A DNA stretch of 64,000 nt from Brevibacillus agri (GTDB taxonomy: Bacteria > Bacillota > Bacilli > Brevibacillales > Brevibacillaceae), in assembly GCF_004117055.1 (NCBI RefSeq), contig NZ_CP026363.1, positions 62,001-126,000 on the forward strand, in the 5' to 3' direction. The position numbers and the translations under genes are program-made. Under the pieces are notes generated by a model that was not told the origin of the DNA, did not search any database, and saw only the letters and a program-made list of their open reading frames with translations. Below, piece by piece: positions 43,490-52,852 of the stretch; the first letter of the stretch is position 1; every line of letters begins with the position of its first letter.

Positions 43490-46294
43490 TCAATCAGGAC
43501 GTACTGTGCGCATGGAAGAACGCTTTTGCTTGCCTGCTCGTGGTCGGCCGCTGGCGAGCACGCCGCCGATCCCTGCCACGAACGTCGGGACACCGGATGT
43601 GACGAGAATCAGCGCCCAGTCGCGAATGGACAGATCGGTCGTTTTGAAAATCGGCTGGAGAGCGTCGATGTACACGACTCCGAGCACCAGCACCAGGGAC
43701 GAAATAACGGCCCAGACGAGGTATTTGTTTTCAAACACGTTGCGGTGAAACACGCTATACTGGCTGCGGCAATCAAACACGTGAATCAACTGGGCCATGA
43801 CCAACGTCACGAAGGCGACGGTCTGGGCGTGGACCAGATCGTTCGGATTCTCGCGCAGCGTCAGCCAGAAAGCGAGCAGCGTCATGGCTCCGATCAAAAA
43901 GCCGCGGCTGATGATCTTCCAGCCCAAGCCCCTGCCGAAAATGTTTTCCGCCTTGTTGCGCGGCCGCTGATACATCGTGTCGGCCTCAGCCTGATCGACC
44001 CCGAGAGCCATGGCGGGCAGGCCGTCTGTCACCAGGTTGACCCACAAAATCTGAATCGGAACGAGCGGCAACGGCAAGCCGAGCAGCATCGCAAAAAACA
44101 TGACGAGAATCTCGCCTACGTTGGACGCGAGCAAATAGCGGATAAATTTGCGGATATTGTCGTATATGTTGCGCCCTTCCTCGACGGCGGCGACAATCGT
44201 GGCGAAGTTGTCGTCGCGCAAAACCAGATCGGCCGCTTCCTTCGTCACGTCTGTCCCGGTGATCCCCATGGCGATGCCGATGTCCGACGTTTTGATCGCC
44301 GGAGCGTCATTGACGCCGTCGCCTGTCATGGCGACTACGTGCCCTTTGCTTTGCAGGGCGCGTACAATCCGCAGCTTATGCTCGGGGGATACGCGGGCGT
44401 ACACGGTTACCCGCTCGGCGTGGTCGGCGAGAGTCTCATCCGACATCCCGTCCAGCTCCCGGCCCTCCAGCACTTCGCCGTAGCCGCGCATCAGCCCGAT
44501 CTGGCGGGCGATCGCTTCGGCCGTCACCTTGTGGTCGCCTGTAATCATGATGGTCTTGATGCCCGCCTGATGGCACAGGTTGATCGCGGAACGAACTTCC
44601 TCGCGCGGCGGGTCAATCATCCCGGCCAGCCCGACGAAGACGAGATTGTTTTCCATCGTGCCGATCGGCTGCCCAGGGCGATAGCCTTGCAGCGTTTTGT
44701 AGGCGAAGCCGAGAACCCGCAGCGCTTTGCCCGCCATCAGCTCTGTCTGCTCCAGTACCCGATGGCGCAATGAAGCGGTCAACGGCTGCAGTTCGCCGCC
44801 CCAGAGAATGTGCGTGGATCGCGCCAGCACCGCCTCTGCCGCGCCCTTGGTCAACAGGGAGTGAACGCCGTCTGCGCCTTTCTCGACGACGGACATCATT
44901 TTGCGGTCTGAATCAAAAGGCAGCTCTTCGACGCGCACCGACTGCTGTTTCGGGTTGCCCCGCTCTCCGGCATTGCCCGTTGCTTTTGCGGCCAACACCT
45001 TCAGCGCTCCCTCTGTCGGATCGCCGACGATCTGCCAATGCCGCGTGGTTTTGCCCATGCCAAGCAAGTTGCGCGTGCCTTGTTCCTCGCAGATCAGGCG
45101 CGCATTGTTGCAGCGGTCCGCGATGCGAATGATTTGCGTCAGCGCTCCGTCGCGGGCAGGGGACACCATTTTTCCTTGGTAGTGAAAAGCTCCCTCCGGC
45201 GCGTAGCCGCTTCCGGTGACTTCATAGGTGGAATCGCTGTGCCAGACATGGGTCACCGTCATTTTGTTCTGGGTGAGCGTGCCTGTCTTGTCGGAGCAGA
45301 TGACCGATGCGCAGCCGAGCGTCTCTACCGACGGCAGCTTGCGCACGATCGCATTACGCCGGATCATCCGCTGTACGCCTAACGCCAGCGCGACGGTCAC
45401 AATCGCTGGCAAGCCTTCCGGGATCGCCGCTACCGCGAGGCTGACTCCTGCCAAAAACATCGTGAACAGCTCATGTCCGTGCCAAACCCCGGCGACGATC
45501 ACGACAATCGTCAACAGCAAAGCGACGACCACGAGAATTTTGCCCATTTGCTCCAGGCGCACTTGCAGCGGCGTCTCCGCTTCTTCCGCTGTATTCATCA
45601 GGTGGGCGATCTTCCCGATTTCCGTCTCCATCCCGGTCGCCACGACGATGCCGCTACCTGTTCCGCCCGTCACCATCGTGCCCATGAAGGCGAGGTTTTT
45701 CTGATCTCCCAGCGGAACCGTCGAGGCCTGGGCCGTGTCCAGTTTTTTGACGTTTTTTCCGACAGGGACAGACTCCCCCGTCAGCGCCGACTCTTCTACC
45801 TCCAGCCGATTGGCGGTCAAAAGCCGCATGTCTGCCGGAACCCGGTCCCCCGCTTCGAGCACCACCAGATCGCCCGGCACCAGGCGCGAAGCGGGAATCA
45901 TGGAGATGTGCCCCTCGCGAATAACCCGGGCCATCGGGGATGCCAGCTCTTTTAGCGCTTGCAGGGATCGTTCAGCTTTGGCCTCCTGAATGAACCCGAG
46001 TATGCCGTTAATGATGATGATCGCAATAATCGTAATCGCATCCAGATACTCTCCCAGGAAGTAGGAAATCAGCGTGGCGATAAACAGGATGAGCACCATA
46101 AAATCCTTGAACTGGTCAAGAAAGACCGAGTAGAGAGGCTTGCGTTTGTTCTCAGCCAACTGGTTGGCACCTTGCTTAACCAGTCTCCGCTCCGCCTCCT
46201 GCTGGGTCAATCCCTGCGCCGCATCGCTATGAAGGGCTTCGGTCACGTCGGCCGCTGCCAGCGTGTACCATTTTCGAATTGGCTGTGTATCCAC
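43490..46294 (-). CDS. Calcium-transporting P-type ATPase (YloB/PacL-like)
   Basis: 934 residues, the size of P2A Ca2+ pumps. The N-terminal cation_ATPase_N region, the phosphatase motif TGESVPV near residue 180, the helix-4 motif [12 protein letters not shown] with PEGL, the phosphorylation site [12 protein letters not shown] near 335, the hinge [12 protein letters not shown] near 650 and ten membrane helices are all present. The GTG start at 46294 follows GGAGGAGATGTAG. Similar to B. subtilis YloB, a sporulation-linked Ca2+ ATPase. A rearranged copy of its 5' region lies at 51547-51797. Confidence 0.92.
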   Translation of the reverse strand: MDTQPIRKWYTLAAADVTEALHSDAAQGLTQQEAERRLVKQGANQLAENKRKPLYSVFLDQFKDFMVLILFIATLISYFLGEYLDAITIIAIIIINGILGFIQEAKAERSLQALKELASPMARVIREGHISMIPASRLVPGDLVVLEAGDRVPADMRLLTANRLEVEESALTGESVPVGKNVKKLDTAQASTVPLGDQKNLAFMGTMVTGGTGSGIVVATGMETEIGKIAHLMNTAEEAETPLQVRLEQMGKILVVVALLLTIVVIVAGVWHGHELFTMFLAGVSLAVAAIPEGLPAIVTVALALGVQRMIRRNAIVRKLPSVETLGCASVICSDKTGTLTQNKMTVTHVWHSDSTYEVTGSGYAPEGAFHYQGKMVSPARDGALTQIIRIADRCNNARLICEEQGTRNLLGMGKTTRHWQIVGDPTEGALKVLAAKATGNAGERGNPKQQSVRVEELPFDSDRKMMSVVEKGADGVHSLLTKGAAEAVLARSTHILWGGELQPLTASLRHRVLEQTELMAGKALRVLGFAYKTLQGYRPGQPIGTMENNLVFVGLAGMIDPPREEVRSAINLCHQAGIKTIMITGDHKVTAEAIARQIGLMRGYGEVLEGRELDGMSDETLADHAERVTVYARVSPEHKLRIVRALQSKGHVVAMTGDGVNDAPAIKTSDIGIAMGITGTDVTKEAADLVLRDDNFATIVAAVEEGRNIYDNIRKFIRYLLASNVGEILVMFFAMLLGLPLPLVPIQILWVNLVTDGLPAMALGVDQAEADTMYQRPRNKAENIFGRGLGWKIISRGFLIGAMTLLAFWLTLRENPNDLVHAQTVAFVTLVMAQLIHVFDCRSQYSVFHRNVFENKYLVWAVISSLVLVLGVVYIDALQPIFKTTDLSIRDWALILVTSGVPTFVAGIGGVLASGRPRAGKQKRSSMRTVRPD

Positions 46295-46350
46295 CTACAT
46301 CTCCTCCATCCACTTCTCACTCATTGTCATGTGTATGCAGACGAGCCAGA

Positions 46351-46410
46351 AAATAAAACAGGGGCTGTCCAGAAAGTCAGTGTAAACTGACTGCTGGACG
46401 CCCCGTTTTT
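46351..46410. terminator. Long hairpin terminator of the fru operon
   Basis: GGGGCTGTCCAG (46361-46372) pairs with CTGGACGCCCC (46394-46404), with an inner AGTCAGT/ACTGACT stem. T-rich tails lie on both strands. Confidence 0.8.
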
Positions 46411-46466
46411 ATTGAATGGTAACGCGAGCTTTTCCCTGTCGTTCCCCGAAGGCGGCTTCCTGTCTG

Positions 46467-46727
46467 TTACTCGTGAACCGACTCAAGCAGCTTGCCCAGT
46501 TCCTCCATCGCTTCCTCTACTTGTTCTCCGGAGATTTCCAGCGTGATTTGATCTCCCTTGGCTGCTCCCAGCGTCATCAAGCCCATGATGCTCTTGCCGT
46601 TGATTTTCTTGCTGCCTTTGACGACGTTCACTTCGCACGGAAAGGAGGTCGCTTTCTCCACAAACAATCTGGCCGGACGGGCGTGGATGCCGCTTGGATT
46701 TTGAATGGTGAATGTTTTGGTCAACAT
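46467..46727 (-). CDS. ptsH: Phosphocarrier protein HPr
   Basis: 86 residues. His15 in PSGIHARPA receives phosphate from enzyme I, and Ser46 in GKSIMGLMTLGA is the regulatory HPr-kinase site. It passes phosphate to EIIA domains and, as Ser46-P, acts in catabolite repression with CcpA. The ATG at 46727 follows AAAGGAG. It is the last gene of the fructose operon, 16 bases after fruA. No ptsI follows, so enzyme I must be encoded elsewhere. Confidence 0.95.
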   Translation of the reverse strand: MLTKTFTIQNPSGIHARPARLFVEKATSFPCEVNVVKGSKKINGKSIMGLMTLGAAKGDQITLEISGEQVEEAMEELGKLLESVHE

Positions 46728-46743
46728 GATGCCCAACTCCTTT

Positions 46744-48660
46744 TTACTCTGCCATGTCTTTTTTCAGTACTTTTATCATCAGGGCCGTAACAATGACCCC
46801 CGCAACAATCGAAACGAGGTACAGCGGCCAGTTACCGACAACCGGCAGTACGAACAAACCGCCATGCGGAGCCGGCAATGTGCACCCGAACAGCATGGAC
46901 AATCCGCCGGCAACGGCAGAACCGGCCATAATGGAAGGAATGATGCGGGTAGGGTCAGCCGCCGCAAACGGGATCGCCCCTTCCGTGATGAAGGAAGCGC
47001 CCAGGACGTAAGCGGTTTTTCCCGCGTGCCGCTCTTCGGCCGTAAATTTCTTTTTGAACAGGGTAGTGGCCAAGGCAATGCCGAGCGGTGGAGTCATGCC
47101 GGCAGCCATAATCGCTGCATGCGGGGCGTAATTCCCCTCGGCAATCATCGCAATCCCGAACGTAAAAGCCGCTTTGTTGACGGGGCCCCCCATGTCAAAG
47201 GCCATCATCGCGCCCAAAATGACACCAAGGATAACAGCATTTCCCGTACCCATGTTTTTCAGCAAGTTGCCAAGCGCCGTGTTGGCTGCCGCGACGGGAT
47301 CGGAGACGATGTAGACCATGATAAAGCCGGTAATCAAAGTACCCAGCAGCGGGTACAATAGCATCGGCTTGATCCCTTCCAGCGATTGCGGCAGTCCAAC
47401 AAACAGCTTTTTCAGCCCAAGCACAATATACCCGGCCAAAAAGCCGGCAATGATTCCTCCGAGAAAGCCGGAGCCCGATGTAGTTGCCAGCAATCCGCCC
47501 ACCATACCGGGCGCAAAGCCTGGCCGATCGGCGATGCTGGAAGCGATAAACCCGGCCAGTACCGGAATCATCAGTTGAAATGCCGTTTTTCCGCCGATGT
47601 CCATCAATACTTTGGCCAGCGGATGGAAGGACGGATCGTTCGGGTCAGACGCGTTGATCCCGAACAAAAAGCTGATCGCGATGATAATCCCGCCGCCCAC
47701 GACAAACGGAAGCATATTGGACACGCCATTCATCAAGTGACGATAAAAGGCTGGCTGCTTGGACTTTTTCGCGTCCTTGCCTTCCTGAATCTTTTCCTGA
47801 TAATTGGTCGCGCTCCCGCGGTAGACGCTGCCCCTCTGATTGACGGCGCGCTGCAGCAGGTCTTCGGCATTGCGGATTCCTTCGGCTACCGGTACTTCGA
47901 TGAGAACCTTTCCGACGAAACGCTCCATCTCCACCTGCCGGTCAGCGGCCACGATGACAGCAGCGGCTTCTTCAATATCGCTCGACGTTAGCTTGTTTTT
48001 TACTCCTCCGGAACCGTTCGTCTCCACCTTGAGCGAGATCCCTAGCTCCGCCGCCTTTTTCTTCAGGGCATCGGCAGCCATGTAGGTGTGGGCGATGCCG
48101 GTCGGGCAAGCCGTTACTGCGACCACTTTGGCGGACACGTGCTGCTGATCGGCTGCCACGTCTTCTGTAACGCTTTCATCTTCGCTCTCAAGTTCCTTTT
48201 CCTTGTTCGTGATAATCTCAAGCACCCGTTCCTTCGTCTCTGCTTTCATCAGCTCCTGGCGAAACGACTCGTCCATGAGCATCTGGGAGAGCAGTGCAAG
48301 CGTCGCCAGATGAGCCTGGTTGGCGTCTTCGGTTGCGGCGATCATAAAGAAGAGATGCGCTTTTTGTTGATCCAGGGAATCAAATTCCACGCCCTCTTTG
48401 GAAAAACCGTAGGCGATGGCAGGTGTCTTGACCGCGGCTGTCTTGGCATGCGGGATGGCTATTCCCTCGCCAATTCCCGTAGAGCCTTGAGCCTCGCGGG
48501 CGAGAATGGCCTGCTTCATGCCATCCTTGTCGTTCAGTCGTCCCGCTTTGTCGAGTTGCTCGATCAACTCATCCAGCACAGCTTCTTTTGTGGTCGCCGA
48601 CAAATGAACGACAATCGTGTCTGAATTCAGCAAATCACCAATGCGAATCTTATTGTTCAT
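46744..48660 (-). CDS. fruA: Fructose PTS enzyme IIABC
   Basis: 638-residue membrane permease that takes up fructose as fructose 1-phosphate. The EIIA domain (1-150) has the phospho-His71 in GIAIPHAKT. The EIIB domain (about 178-275) has Cys185 in VTACPTGIAHTYMA. The EIIC domain (about 310-638) has about nine membrane helices and GGPVNKAAFTFG. Domain order A-B-C matches B. subtilis FruA. It lies 13 bases downstream of fruK. Confidence 0.95.
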   Translation of the reverse strand: MNNKIRIGDLLNSDTIVVHLSATTKEAVLDELIEQLDKAGRLNDKDGMKQAILAREAQGSTGIGEGIAIPHAKTAAVKTPAIAYGFSKEGVEFDSLDQQKAHLFFMIAATEDANQAHLATLALLSQMLMDESFRQELMKAETKERVLEIITNKEKELESEDESVTEDVAADQQHVSAKVVAVTACPTGIAHTYMAADALKKKAAELGISLKVETNGSGGVKNKLTSSDIEEAAAVIVAADRQVEMERFVGKVLIEVPVAEGIRNAEDLLQRAVNQRGSVYRGSATNYQEKIQEGKDAKKSKQPAFYRHLMNGVSNMLPFVVGGGIIIAISFLFGINASDPNDPSFHPLAKVLMDIGGKTAFQLMIPVLAGFIASSIADRPGFAPGMVGGLLATTSGSGFLGGIIAGFLAGYIVLGLKKLFVGLPQSLEGIKPMLLYPLLGTLITGFIMVYIVSDPVAAANTALGNLLKNMGTGNAVILGVILGAMMAFDMGGPVNKAAFTFGIAMIAEGNYAPHAAIMAAGMTPPLGIALATTLFKKKFTAEERHAGKTAYVLGASFITEGAIPFAAADPTRIIPSIMAGSAVAGGLSMLFGCTLPAPHGGLFVLPVVGNWPLYLVSIVAGVIVTALMIKVLKKDMAE

Positions 48661-48673
48661 GGGTAACCCCCCA

Positions 48674-49588
48674 TCACGAAATGAAGGTAATCGTAACGTC
48701 CTGAATGAATGCTTCTATTTTTTCACGCGTGCAAAAACCTTCCGACAGGGCGGTCGTACTCCCGGCCGCTACGGCAAAACGAAACGCCGCTTCGGTATCC
48801 ATCCCGCGTGTCAGACCGTAGAGAAATCCTGCTACCATCGAATCTCCGGCGCCGATCGAATTGACCGGTTTGCGCTGTGGAATCTGGGCAAGATAGGACT
48901 CATTCCGGTTGACAAAGACCGCTCCTTGTCCGGCCATCGAGACGATGACGTTTTGCGCGCCCATCTGGAGCGCTTTTCGTCCCCACTCGATCGCTTCGGC
49001 AGGAGTCGCAATCGTCACGCCGTACAATTCGCCCAGTTCATGGTGATTCGGTTTGATGAGGAACGGTTCTTCCGGCAAACCGTTTTTCAAGGCCTGCCCT
49101 TTGGCGTCAAGGAAAATGCGGACTCCCTTGCCGCGCAGCCGCTGCATAATCATCTGGTACATATCGGAGGGCAAGCTCTTGGGGACGCTTCCGGCGAGGA
49201 CGAGGTAATCGCCGCTTTGCAAACGGTCGATCTGCTCAAAAAGGCGCTCAAGCGCTTCTTCAGGAACGGGGGGAGAGACCCCGCTAATATCCGTCTCGTT
49301 CTCAGCCTTTATTTTTACGTTGATCCGCGAATCGTGATTAATCTGGATAAACTGATGAGCAATGCCGGCTTGCTCGATCTGCTGCTGTATAAATACTCCC
49401 GTAAACCCTCCGACAAACCCCAGAGCCGTACTGTCTTCACCGAGGGCGCGGAGAACTTTGGAGACATTGATCCCTTTTCCGCCTGCAACCTTCCACTCTT
49501 TTTTCGCCTCGTGAATCGCTCCTTGCGACAGGGCAGACAGCCAGATGTGGTAGTCAATCGACGGATTCAGGGTTACTGTGTAAATCAT
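48674..49588 (-). CDS. fruK: 1-phosphofructokinase
   Basis: 304-residue PfkB-family kinase that converts fructose 1-phosphate to fructose 1,6-bisphosphate. VTLNPSIDYHIWL at the start and VAGGKGINVSKVLRALG near 35 bind substrate. The catalytic base lies in SIGAGDSMVAGFLYG near 250. The start codon overlaps the fruR stop by 4 bases (ATGA), so it is translationally coupled. Confidence 0.95.
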   Translation of the reverse strand: MIYTVTLNPSIDYHIWLSALSQGAIHEAKKEWKVAGGKGINVSKVLRALGEDSTALGFVGGFTGVFIQQQIEQAGIAHQFIQINHDSRINVKIKAENETDISGVSPPVPEEALERLFEQIDRLQSGDYLVLAGSVPKSLPSDMYQMIMQRLRGKGVRIFLDAKGQALKNGLPEEPFLIKPNHHELGELYGVTIATPAEAIEWGRKALQMGAQNVIVSMAGQGAVFVNRNESYLAQIPQRKPVNSIGAGDSMVAGFLYGLTRGMDTEAAFRFAVAAGSTTALSEGFCTREKIEAFIQDVTITFIS

Positions 49589-50337
49589 GCTTTCACCACT
49601 TTAAGAGTTGTTATTCTGCTGTATACTTGTTGTTCCTCTTGGCTGATACCGCTATCCGTGATGAGCGTAATTCCGTGCAGGTCGCCCACTTTGGCAAACG
49701 TGACGCGCGAAAACTTGTCGGAGTCGCACAAGACAAAGCGTTCATCCGAAAACTGCAGCGCCAACTGCTTGACGTACGCTTCATCGGGATCCGGTGTAGT
49801 CAGACCGTGGCTTTGGTCGATCCCATTCATGCCGAGAAAACATTTATCAAAGCGATATTGGCTGAGCGACTTGATCGCGTCTCGCCCGACGAGCGACAAT
49901 GTAGCCGCTTTCAATTCACCTCCCAGAAGAATCGTTCGGATGTGGCGGTTAATCAGATGGAGGGCTATATCCACCCCATTCGTCACGACCATGATGTTCT
50001 CGGGCAAGTACGGGAGCATCTGATAAGTCGTGGTGCCCGCATCGATAAAAATCGAATCGCGGTCTTGTACCAGGCTGGCAGCGTATTTGGCGATCGCCGT
50101 CTTTTCCCGCTCGCGTTTGACCGACTTTTCCAGAATCGTCGGCTCCTCGATTTTGCTCTGCAGCACAGATGCTCCACCGTGGACGCGCTTGAGCAAGCGC
50201 TGTTCTTCCAATTCGCTCAAATCCCGCCGAATCGTCGACTCGGACGCTCCTGTAGCCTCGACAAGTTCATGGATTCGCACGAAGTCTTTTTCTTTTACGA
50301 GCGCAATAATCAACTGATGACGTTCCGGAGTTAGCAT
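49585..50337 (-). CDS. fruR: DeoR-family regulator of the fructose operon
   Basis: 250 residues. The N-terminal helix-turn-helix (VRIHELVEATGASESTIRRDLSELE region, about 15-50) and the C-terminal sugar-phosphate-binding domain (IFIDAGTTTYQMLPYLP) define the DeoR/FruR family. It probably represses the operon until fructose 1-phosphate accumulates. The ATG at 50337 follows GGGAGGG. First gene of fruR-fruK-fruA-ptsH. Confidence 0.93.
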   Translation of the reverse strand: MLTPERHQLIIALVKEKDFVRIHELVEATGASESTIRRDLSELEEQRLLKRVHGGASVLQSKIEEPTILEKSVKREREKTAIAKYAASLVQDRDSIFIDAGTTTYQMLPYLPENIMVVTNGVDIALHLINRHIRTILLGGELKAATLSLVGRDAIKSLSQYRFDKCFLGMNGIDQSHGLTTPDPDEAYVKQLALQFSDERFVLCDSDKFSRVTFAKVGDLHGITLITDSGISQEEQQVYSRITTLKVVKA

Positions 50338-50365
50338 CGTACCCTCCCTTCTGGCAGTGCCATCT

Positions 50366-50429
50366 GATTGATTTTGATTATACATGCACATTCAATCAAA
50401 AACAATCACAAATGCTCATAATCAATCAG
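50366..50429 (-). promoter_or_regulatory. Promoter of the fructose operon with repeated TGATTG
   Basis: Minus strand: TTGTTT (50405-50400), 17-base spacer, TATAAT (50382-50377). Copies of TGATTG surround it (three on the minus strand between 50429 and 50390 and an inverted copy, CAATCA, at about 50366-50371). These may be FruR operators. Confidence 0.6.
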
Positions 50430-50490
50430 TAATGCTGACGGAAAGTGTTCACGCCTCCGCCAAACAGCCGTTTGATTCAAATATGTCAGC

Positions 50491-50532
50491 AAAAAAACCA
50501 CGACCAACATGCTCCACCATGGTTGATCGCGG
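50491..50532 (-). terminator. Terminator of the gene at 50576
   Basis: An 11-bp stem with G-U pairs (minus strand GCGATCAAC with GTTGGTCGT) followed by seven U. Confidence 0.75.
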
Positions 50533-50575
50533 CTTCCTTTGTAATCCCGTATGATACTTGTGTTGTACGGCCCGC

Positions 50576-51445
50576 TTACAGCTCGAACCGCTCGGCAATC
50601 TGGTGAATCTTCACAGATGTCTCGTGGAGTCGTCTGGCTTGGTCGGATACCTGCTCGGTTGCGTTTAGCTGGGCCTCGCCGGCTGCTGCCGCTTCCTTCG
50701 CTGATACAGAAAAGCTTTGCGAGATGTACATGACCTTGTCGATATTTTGTTCGGCCGCGTCGACATCGCGCAGCACTTCGCCCATGACTTCCGCATTGCG
50801 CGCCGTATGAGTCGCAGAGAGGGCGCGCCGTGCAGTCTGCACTCTCGCTTTCAGCTTTCCTGAAGAAATGGCTTTCGTGACCCTCATCCAATCGCGCCAG
50901 TTGTGACGGAAATTGCGATGGGTCAACAGCCCGATACAAGCGGCGAGCATGAGAGCTATCGCTGCAACCGCTCCTTTTGTCCAGGGCGACTGAGCCAGCC
51001 ACAGACCAACTGTTGCGAAACAAACGGGCATGACGAAGGCCGCCACCAGCTTCCAGCCGTAGGACAAAGCGGGTACGACCACGCCTAAGCGCAGACTGTA
51101 AGCGTTTTCTCCTCTTACCTGAACAGGTACTGATGTGTCCAGCAAAAGCTCACCGGTGTTGCGGGGGTACATTTGTGCCAACGGTTCATTGGTTCGTGCG
51201 GCACGTAAACCGACTTCATCGTTGAACAACGTGCCTTCCCGCAACCGGTTAGTGTGAATGATCCCGAGTCCCTCCCGCGTGACGAGAACAAAATATTCGT
51301 CTCCTTCCAGCATGTCATCCAGCCTTTGTCTGATTTTCGCGCTATCGTCCTGGACCGTTCCTTCCTGCAAGAGCGCTTCGATTTCTTTTGCGGCTTGCTG
51401 CACCTTTCGCAATGACCTTTGCTTCAGCTTTTGACTCGCTTTCAC
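50576..51445 (-). CDS. Chemoreceptor-like membrane protein lacking the signalling tip
   Basis: About 289 residues. The N-terminal part has a Cache/PAS-like strand set (YFVLVTREGLGIIHTNRL, MYPRNTGELLLDTSVPV). Two membrane helices follow (about 130-150 and 156-174). The C-terminal helix (LRDVDAAEQNIDKVMYISQS, then SAKEAAAAGEAQLNATEQV) is chemoreceptor-like but ends before the conserved CheA-binding hairpin. It therefore looks like a half receptor. GTG starts at 51445 or 51457 are both possible. It could be truncated or a dedicated short form; no frameshift partner is visible downstream. Confidence 0.6.
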   Translation of the reverse strand: MKASQKLKQRSLRKVQQAAKEIEALLQEGTVQDDSAKIRQRLDDMLEGDEYFVLVTREGLGIIHTNRLREGTLFNDEVGLRAARTNEPLAQMYPRNTGELLLDTSVPVQVRGENAYSLRLGVVVPALSYGWKLVAAFVMPVCFATVGLWLAQSPWTKGAVAAIALMLAACIGLLTHRNFRHNWRDWMRVTKAISSGKLKARVQTARRALSATHTARNAEVMGEVLRDVDAAEQNIDKVMYISQSFSVSAKEAAAAGEAQLNATEQVSDQARRLHETSVKIHQIAERFEL

Positions 51446-51546
51446 AAAAACCCCCACCCCATTAAGCAGAATAATACCGTATTGTTATATTTCCCCAAGT
51501 ACGATCGCTCTCCTGTCTACCGCTTTGCATTTGCCCGCAAAAAATG

Positions 51547-51797
51547 CCATCGTGCCCATGAAGGCGAGGTTTTTCTGATCGCCCAACAGAACCGTCGAGG
51601 CTTGGGCCGTGTCCAATTTTTTGACGTTTTTGCCGAGGAACAGACTCCCCCGTCAGCGCCGACTCTTCTACCTCCAGCCGATTGGCGGTCAAAAGCCGCA
51701 TCGCTATGAAGGGCTTCGGTCACGTCGGCCGCTGCCAGCGTGTACCATTTTCGAATTGGCTGTGTATCCACCTACATCTCCTCCATCCACTTCTCAC
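51547..51797 (-). pseudogene. Rearranged remnant of the Ca2+ ATPase gene
   Basis: Bases 51702-51797 are identical, as far as I can compare, to the start region of the ATPase gene (46224-46319, including its ribosome site). Bases 51547-51701 match 45674-45829 with scattered differences. The 394 bases between (45830-46223) are missing, and the two deletion endpoints share GCCGCAT. The frame is broken, so no pump is made. Confidence 0.85.
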
Positions 51798-51822
51798 ACT
51801 GGGGGTTTTCGTTAGAGAACGA

Positions 51823-51853
51823 ATAAAACAACCCGTCCTTTTTCCAGGACGGG
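51823..51853 (-). terminator. Terminator of ytaF
   Basis: ACCCGTCCT pairs with AGGACGGGT, followed by a U-rich tail on the minus strand. Confidence 0.82.
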
Positions 51854-51873
51854 TCCGAATTTTTGAATGGAAG

Positions 51874-52614
51874 TTATTTCAAACTTTTGGCCAACCCGAT
51901 GCAAATGAGCAGAATCGGCGGCAGCCAGGTCAGGCGGGCAAGCCACCTCGTTTTTCCCGCACGCCGTCCGATCGCCAGCCCGACCGCAAGCAGCAGCGCG
52001 CTCATTATCGCGATGCACAACGCGACGACGAGTGGCGAGTAGCCCAAAAATGTGAGGCTGATTCCCGCGCCAAAAGCGTCCAAAGAGAGCGCCAGCCCCA
52101 GCATAACCGCCTCCCAGCCCATGATATGACCCGAACGGTCCGCATCGGCTTTGGAGGGGTCTTTCAAAATTTGAATCATGACACCGAAAATGCGAAATTG
52201 CGTTAATACTGTGCGATCCAGCTCTACCTGCGTTTCTCTGGCTGACACTGCCGCCTCGCCATTCGCGGGAGTCAGCGCGCCTGCTTGACCCGCCGGCATA
52301 CCGGACTGTGCGGGCAGCAAATCCGGCTCCGTTCCCCTGCCCTGACGCGAAGAAAAAAGCCGCCAGAGAGTAAACAAGCCCATCAAAATCAAGACGGCTG
52401 CGCCGATATGCTTGCCAATCTCAGGCGTCAGCCAATCCGTCAGCGAAGCACCTACGAGCATGACACCATACACAACGGCAAAAGAACATCCCGATACGAC
52501 GACCAGCGACAAAAACGGCATTTTCATGTTGCGCAAACCATACGTCAATCCTACGCTGACACTGTCCATGCTGATGGCCAGGGAAACGAGCAGGAGTGCG
52601 AGCCATCCGCTCAT
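51874..52614 (-). CDS. ytaF: Sporulation membrane protein YtaF (MntP-like)
   Basis: 246 residues with six membrane helices in two repeats: LLVSLAISMDSVSVGLTYGL at the start and LGLALSLDAFGAGISLTFLG near 170. The SxDxxxxG repeats are shared with MntP manganese exporters, but the long variable central loop (about 85-145) and length match YtaF of spore formers. The ATG at 52614 follows GAGGTG. Transport activity is inferred, not known. Confidence 0.85.
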   Translation of the reverse strand: MSGWLALLLVSLAISMDSVSVGLTYGLRNMKMPFLSLVVVSGCSFAVVYGVMLVGASLTDWLTPEIGKHIGAAVLILMGLFTLWRLFSSRQGRGTEPDLLPAQSGMPAGQAGALTPANGEAAVSARETQVELDRTVLTQFRIFGVMIQILKDPSKADADRSGHIMGWEAVMLGLALSLDAFGAGISLTFLGYSPLVVALCIAIMSALLLAVGLAIGRRAGKTRWLARLTWLPPILLICIGLAKSLK

Positions 52615-52780
52615 ATGTGGTCACCTCTTTCCCATTGCCTATTAGATATACGCGAGAAGGGCTTTTCATGTGCAAACAAACAAGGGATCGGCTCATCACC
52701 GAAGCGCTCGGCGCTCCACGAAAAGTCCGTGAGTGGGCGTGCCGATGAGATCACGCCCGTTTTCGCTGCATTCCTACACA

Positions 52781-52828
52781 AACAAAAGCCATCGCCTGCC
52801 GTCATCCAGCAAGCAATGGCTTTCTTTC
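52781..52828 (-). terminator. Terminator of spo0M
   Basis: AAAGCCAT (52785-52792) pairs with ATGGCTTT (52816-52823). On the minus strand GGCUUUUGUUUG follows. Confidence 0.7.
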
Positions 52829-52852
52829 CTGTATGTGTATGCGAAATGCCTT

